A DNA stretch of 64,000 nt from assembly GCF_034702125.1 (NCBI RefSeq), contig NC_085857.1:51765238-51829237 (forward strand), in the 5' to 3' direction. Below, piece by piece: positions 58,482 through 64,000 of this stretch (the stretch's first letter is position 1; every line of letters begins with the position of its first letter). A program made the position numbers and the translations under genes. The notes under the pieces are model-generated. The model was not told where the DNA came from, did not search any database, and saw only the letters and a list, made by a program, of their open reading frames with translations. Source of the DNA: Engraulis encrasicolus. Lineage: Eukaryota > Chordata > Actinopteri > Clupeiformes > Engraulidae.

Positions 58482-61369
58482 TAGGGATGGCACAAACCGC
58501 ACCGATCCATCGCAAACCGCAATTCATGTACTGCCCAGAAAAATATGTAAAACAGACATTCTAGGAGTATCTTATCCAGTCTCTCTGATTAAAACATTAG
58601 CGTATACAGGGTATCTGCACATTTTTGCTCACCCAATTTAATGCTTTTTAATACCATTTTTAATACCTCCAACAAGAAAATTAATACCACTACACGGGGT
58701 GTGTGCATGTGCACGTTACATGGTATAGTTGTTATTACATTGCTATAATGCAATGCAATACACATATACAATAAAAGTATTATGACTATTATGCTAGTAG
58801 TGAAGCCTAATGTGAACACATGTAAGCAGCAGCAAGGAAGAACTGATCTGGAAGCCTTATGGAGACCAAGCTTGTCGAATTGCATACAAGCAGGAGGAAT
58901 AGCATCTTTAGCATGCTGCTATCCTGCTAAGTGGCTGTCGGCCAGACTCACCCGTGGTCGCACTCGAGCTAGAGATATCCGTCAGCACACCTGCTATCCA
59001 TAGACACTGCTTGTGGTAGCCTAGGAGTGTATTTCCAACCATGTCCACGGTCTCCAGATTTTTTAAGGTAAACAACAAGAGGGGTGGAAAACGCCCGGAG
59101 CACAACATTGATCTAGTTCAAAAGCCGATGCCTCCTACACGATCAGCGTTGTTTTGCCTTCTCCTTGTCAGCAACAGTTCCAGTAATTTTGACTTAAAGA
59201 CACTTGTGCAGAGAGATGCCTTCAGTGAAGCTTGTACTTGTTGCAACCTGTACCATTTGGACCGCCACGAACACAATATTTTCCACTGTGCTTTGATTTA
59301 CTAGCCATAGACGCCGCCATTGATTACTATAACTTTGTGGGTTCGGAGTTGGACTGTGTCAACCTTATGACGTCACGCATAAGACAATAAATTCGCACTA
59401 CTGGACAAAATATTGCTCATTTTGAGCACGTTTTAACATGACTTCCCGGATAAATTATTACACACATAATATCTTGTTTTAATCACAAAGCTTGGAACTT
59501 TTGTAATATGCAGCACAAACTGTAAAATTCCAACAATTAATATTCGTTTCATTTCTTCTTTAAGTTAATGGGGGGGCCTAATGTTTCTCCCTCAGCCTCG
59601 CACATGCTTTAATAAGCCTACGAAATAAAACTGAGCAGGCATTCACGCTGCTCTCTGTTATTTCATTCTCACTGCCAGCTCCCTTGTCACTTTCTGTGGC
59701 AGACATTTGCCATGACTTGTTAAAGAGGTTTCTGAATGATGTGGGAGTTTTCATGACTGTGCCCCTCCCTTAGAATAATGTATTATTATTCCAAATCAAA
59801 GTAGCCTGCATCTGTGTTAAAATTACAGTTGATCTGGCTGCTGCCCAGGAGGGCCCAAGCTCCAGTAGTCTTTATTGTTGTGCCTAATTTAACCAAAGAC
59901 ATGCAAACACAACAAAAAGAGCGAGGTGACACACACTAGTTTGAAACACCATTAGGCCTAACCCATTTCTTTTAAATTCCTTCAAAACTGAAACCATTTC
60001 AAAATGGTGCATGTTTGAAAGTTTGATGACATTTAATCAAATACCTTCAATTGTAAAAAATAAAATAAAATGGGCAACAATTGACCATTCATAATGGATA
60101 AATAGTTGAGTGCACATTAGCCTACTATGAGTAGAGGCTATAACACCTGTGGTTTAAAAAGGGTTAAAAAGGAACGGCTCTGGGCTACTCCTCCTTTCCC
60201 CCCAAGCTTCATAATAGAGACGGTGGCATCTAGCAAGAGGCGTTCTACTTTCAGTTTAGCAACAAGTCCTTCTTCGGAGCGGCGAGAGCAAGAAGCAGCA
60301 GCTTCATGTGAATACCACAAGCATTTCACCGCTGACACCCAACTAAAATATAAGCTACCGATGCACACGCCACGCGGTTACCGATTTGGACATCCTCGCA
60401 TATCTCATTGCGTCATTTAGACTCGTAAACACCGGTTTGTTACATTTTACACACATTTCCACCGCTTGCAACTTCACTACTCGGGCACACTCCCGATTGC
60501 GTTACCCCTTGACAGCATCAAACCGTAAACACAATGATACGAAGCTCGGAGACTTTGAAGTAGAATATTGCACGATTTAACTGCTAATCTACATTGCAAT
60601 CATGGCATTCATGCAATTACATGAGTTAGCAAACGCTACACTCAAGCTCACGCTTTCGACGAGTAAAGTTTCGACGGTACCACAGAAATACAAATATCCA
60701 CGCGGCATTTTGGTTGATGAAATTTAAAGTCTCAACTCTTAAACTGCGGTCAAGTCAGCCACCACACGCACTGTGGTCGATGGAATTTACTTGGTCAGCC
60801 ATCGTCATCAACCAGTAGGGGGATCCAGACGAGGGGGTCTGCTACCTGGCCGCCTGTCATTGTCGCGTGCCTTGTTTCCTACCCCAGGCATGTTCCGACT
60901 CGGAGCGCTTGTTGCCGTCTGTCTTAGTGATGGAAAACTGTTTTTACGTAAATTAACTGTCCAAATCTCTATATAGTAGGCTACTACAATGTGTCCAGGT
61001 GAAATTTAATGCCGATCCTTTGAAAATTAATGCCACACCTCGAAATTTAATGATTTTTAAAGCCTTAAATTGCAAGTTCTGTATTTAATGCTTTTTAATG
61101 CTTTTTAATGTCCCGCGGGGACCCTGGTATAAGACCAATCAGAGGATGACACAATTAAAATCACACCATTTTCACATTATGAGCCTATACAATAAGCCTA
61201 TTATAAGCCTACACATCACTTTATAACTGCAGTTATATAAATATTGTTTAATATTCCCAGTGCATCATTTATCATGAACTAAAAAAATGAACCGTAGAGA
61301 ACCCAAAACCGTGACCTTGACACCGTGATATGAACCGAACAGTGAATTTTGTGAACCGTACCACCCCTA
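58482..61369. mobile_element. Second copy of the TAGGGATGGC MITE, interrupted
   Basis: Same termini as 14895-15448, flanked by CCTTTTAC on both sides (58474-58481 and 61370-61377). The copy has lost part of its left side and is split at 58607 by a 2.5-kb insertion. Confidence 0.88.
58607..61126. mobile_element. CAGGGTATCTGC / GGGGACCCTG element (2.5 kb) inside the MITE
   Basis: Left CAGGGTATCTGCACATTTTT with TTTAATGCTTTTTAAT motifs, right TTTAATGTCCCGCGGGGACC then CTG. GTATA lies on both sides. Related to 45743-47190 by termini and part of the interior. No transposase recognised. Confidence 0.8.
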
Positions 61370-61720
61370 CCTTTTACTGGTCATTATTTTGGACTTTTTC
61401 ATTTACTACATTTTACTACTTTTTACTACCCCGCGGGCACCCTGAGCAAGGCACTGCATCATTACAGATGCTTTCTCACTCTCCCTCTCTTTCCCTTGCT
61501 CACTCTCTCACACACACACACGCACGCACGCGCACACACACACTCGGTTAGTTTATTTCGGAGGACCGATAATTATTGAGAAAACAATTCAGCGCCCCAA
61601 ACAATGTTAAAGAAGCAATAGTGCGTCTTCTACATAAATACCAACAAGTGGCATCTCTTTCTATGCAAACTGCCTATAACTGAAGATAGTGAACAATACT
61701 ATGCTTGCTGCTTTGCTTTC

Positions 61721-61827
<107 letters not shown>

Positions 61828-61847
61828 TTTGAACACTGGTCTTACCT

Positions 61848-64000
61848 TTATTTGTAAATGAAGTCCATGCGCCGCCCCTTCTGGACGAAAACCTCTGTGA
61901 CTTTGTTGTAGAAATCCTCCTTGTCTTGTCTCAGTTTTAGAAGCCTCTCCTTCTCAATAGCGATGGTTGCCAGGGATGAAAGGTGTCCTTGACAGGTGCG
62001 ATTACGCCCGTATGTTTTGAGTCTTTTCAGAGCAGAGGAAGACCTGTCCACCAGCACTGTTACAGCTGGTATCGTGAGGGCCAGTTGAAGTAACTTGGTC
62101 GCTTCAGGGACCGTCTCCGTCAGTTTGTTCTTGGCCAAAAAACTGAGAAGCTGGACAGGGGATTTGCATTCCTTCCTCACTGCTTGTGAGCAATACAGTC
62201 CAATCAGATCAGCCTTTAGCCTGACGAAGTCAAAGAACTTGGCATAATTTGACAAGCTTTGCAGTTTCGTCTCATCACAATGTCTGGCCATTTCCTTCAA
62301 TTTTGAACAATCGATCAATGCAAGGAAAGCTAGATCCCCAAAGTGATCAAATCGGGCTTTCAGCTGAGATGTGACATTGTCTAGAATGTTCAAGAACAAT
62401 CGTTTCCGCTCATCTCTGGCTGGCTTCTGACTTTGCATGCTATCGGTCAGACCAAGTGAGGAGCATTTCTGCTCAACCTGCTCGTAGAAACTGTAAAACT
62501 CCAGTCTCTTTAGTTCCACAGCTTCAATTGTGTCATTAATCCGTTTACAACACAATTCAAAATCCATGGCCTTCTTTCGCAGCACTCTAAAGAGAGCATC
62601 CGTTGCATTGAAGATGAAATCATACAACATCATGAGGAAGCACGTTGATGGTTTTGACAGCCACTGCTCATATCCAGAGGCCATGATTGCAGCGTCATTA
62701 TCCCAACCGTCTGGATCATCGCTGATGGTACGGAATACCGTGAGCAGGTCAGATTGGAACATGCTGATGGTTTGCAGATGTCTGGAATCAGAACTCCATC
62801 TTGTGGGCGCTGCTGTTGGTAAGCGCTGCTTCACAACTTCATCCAGTAAGCGAGAGGCCTTTGTGGACTTGCTGAAAAACCTCCCTATCCCCTCAACAGT
62901 TTTGAAGAAGTTTCTGCATTCAGCTATGCACTTTGCTGCATGTTGCAGTACTAAACTAAACTTGTGCGCATAACAGTGAGTAAGCATCGCTTCGGGTACT
63001 CTTTCTTTTATCTTTGCTTGCACACCATTCAGCTCTGACGACATGACAGCTGCCCCGTCGTATGTCTGTGCAACTAATTTGTCGACGCAGTTGTATTTCT
63101 CCAACACTCCCAAGACGTACTGGGCTATTGCAGGGGCTCTTCGGTCTTCACTGACATCATCAAACCCTAAAAAAGCCTCCTTCACTTCACAGCCCGCCTC
63201 ACTTGTTGCAACATAACGTAGAATCGTGGAGATCTGAGTTCTGTTTGTCACATCTGTCGTTTCGTCAACTTCTAGAGCAACGAATGGTGCATCATCAATT
63301 TCCTTTTTGATATCAGCTCTGATCACATCTCCCACTGCTTCAATTAAGTCATTCTGAATTGTACCCGACAACCCAGAAAATACAGTAGCTGTCTCTAGGT
63401 GTCTTTCGAGCCTCTCATCCAACTCGGCAAACGCATTCAACAGCTCGACATAATTCCCACGATTTGAAGAGCTGGCGCTCTCATCATTACCACGAAACGC
63501 CAACCCCTGTTTGGCTAAGAAGCAGGTCGCATGAATGAGGTGCTTTAAGATCTCTCGGTTTTCCTTCACCTTGGCGTTGTGCTTGCTAACATTTAGCCGG
63601 TGCTGTTCACTCAAGGCCACGTCTATTGGAGAAGTCCCAAACGTCTTCAAAGCAATTTGACTTTGAATGTGAGCAGAAGAGCATTCGTGTTTCTGGAGGG
63701 CTCTTGGTAGATTTCTCAAGTCATTAAATCCCTTGTTAGTCCATACATTCTCATAGGTCCCAAACAAGAGACACGGGTAACAGAAAAGGCGGTTTCTTGA
63801 AGCACATCCACACAGCCAGTCTTTTCGGTTGTACCACTCACTTTGAAACGATCGGGTTATCTTCTGCCCTGTCCTCTGCTGTAATTCCTTTAGTTCCGGC
63901 GTCGGTCGTTCATGCTTCATCACATCTTTTTTCCCTTGTGAATCCAACTTTGAGAACCCTCTCAGTTGCGATATGACATCCACGTCCACAGTAGCAGTCT
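61848..64000 (-). CDS. hAT transposase-derived protein, ZMYM1-like (runs off the window)
   Basis: An intact frame of 717 codons, still open at the right edge, so the start is outside. Counting from the GTG at 63989 as residue 1: TTF-type zinc finger with C60, C62, C70, C73, H101, C103 and H107; a long RNase H-like region with VDETTD (D242) and TYDGAAV (D311); CYAH at 339-342; and a C-terminal hAT dimerisation block (SALKRLKTYGRN). Where hAT enzymes usually have an AERS-type motif with the catalytic Glu, this reads VDRSSS (D648). No stop or frameshift is seen. It may be a recent transposon copy or a retained host gene of the ZMYM1/TTF-zinc-finger group; with the Glu replaced by Asp it may lack normal activity. 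No terminal repeats could be assigned to it in the window. Confidence 0.85.
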   Translation of the reverse strand, partial: TATVDVDVISQLRGFSKLDSQGKKDVMKHERPTPELKELQQRTGQKITRSFQSEWYNRKDWLCGCASRNRLFCYPCLLFGTYENVWTNKGFNDLRNLPRALQKHECSSAHIQSQIALKTFGTSPIDVALSEQHRLNVSKHNAKVKENREILKHLIHATCFLAKQGLAFRGNDESASSSNRGNYVELLNAFAELDERLERHLETATVFSGLSGTIQNDLIEAVGDVIRADIKKEIDDAPFVALEVDETTDVTNRTQISTILRYVATSEAGCEVKEAFLGFDDVSEDRRAPAIAQYVLGVLEKYNCVDKLVAQTYDGAAVMSSELNGVQAKIKERVPEAMLTHCYAHKFSLVLQHAAKCIAECRNFFKTVEGIGRFFSKSTKASRLLDEVVKQRLPTAAPTRWSSDSRHLQTISMFQSDLLTVFRTISDDPDGWDNDAAIMASGYEQWLSKPSTCFLMMLYDFIFNATDALFRVLRKKAMDFELCCKRINDTIEAVELKRLEFYSFYEQVEQKCSSLGLTDSMQSQKPARDERKRLFLNILDNVTSQLKARFDHFGDLAFLALIDCSKLKEMARHCDETKLQSLSNYAKFFDFVRLKADLIGLYCSQAVRKECKSPVQLLSFLAKNKLTETVPEATKLLQLALTIPAVTVLVDRSSSALKRLKTYGRNRTCQGHLSSLATIAIEKERLLKLRQDKEDFYNKVTEVFVQKGRRMDFIYK

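Larger units (their letters stand above)
49555..61444. mobile_element. Outermost element of a nested cluster (CAGGGTGCC / GGCACCCTG ends)
   Basis: Left CAGGGTGCCTACAGATATTC followed by TACTACCTTTTACTAC-type text; right end with the same TTTACTACTTTTTACTACC text and CGCGGGCACCCTG. AGCAAG occurs on both outer sides. After removing the insertions listed next, only about 2 kb is its own. Confidence 0.65.

Noticed and set aside
62530..62973. 147-codon plus-strand frame
   Set aside because: Antisense shadow of the hAT-type transposase frame.

Overview
This is vertebrate nuclear DNA, almost certainly from a teleost fish. It has introns with GT/AG sites, C2H2 zinc-finger genes, a Tc1/mariner element with a broken transposase, many hAT-, piggyBac- and Tc1-type non-autonomous elements with clean target-site duplications, tRNA-derived SINEs, L2-like LINE remnants and very long CA/GA microsatellites. 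The lineage within teleosts cannot be fixed from the sequence. I see no bacterial-type operons, tRNA or rRNA genes, CRISPR arrays or endogenous retrovirus.

Three genes lie head to tail on the minus strand. Gene A (16681 down to 183) and gene B (29132 down to 19915) begin with the same three coding exons of 15, 93 and 135 nt, and share about 300 bp of 5' flank, so they are paralogues from a duplication that included the promoter region. After that shared 81-residue module they differ. Gene B splices straight into a C2H2 zinc-finger exon. Gene A continues through two tandemly duplicated small exons into a 2.1-kb exon coding about 32 degenerate repeats of about 18 residues (basic SRRRVAS alternating with acidic ADDAT), then an Ala/Gly/Asp-rich last exon; it has no zinc fingers. 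Every junction I placed keeps phase. Gene C (41397 down to 39787, 5' end not found) has a linker exon joined in phase to nine zinc fingers, with a relic finger exon in its intron. A hAT-type transposase-derived gene resembling ZMYM1 runs off the right end (61848 to 64000, minus).

The rest is introns and intergenic DNA built from mobile elements. 4.2-14.5 kb is one gene A intron, with a pair of inverted repeats of about 0.87 kb, piggyBac-like TTAA elements and microsatellites. 21.2-28.9 kb is a gene B intron with a near-full-length Tc1-like element, SINEs and fold-back elements. 29.5-39.5 kb holds MITEs, a decayed Tc1-like copy and a 1.7-kb TIR element. 44-61.4 kb is a deep nest of DNA transposons inserted into each other, whose order can be read from their target-site duplications.

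The least expected item is gene A: a paralogue of a zinc-finger gene in which the DNA-binding array is replaced by a charged tandem-repeat domain. The shared N-terminal module itself is not one I recognise (not KRAB, SCAN, BTB or the fish FiNZ box as I know it).
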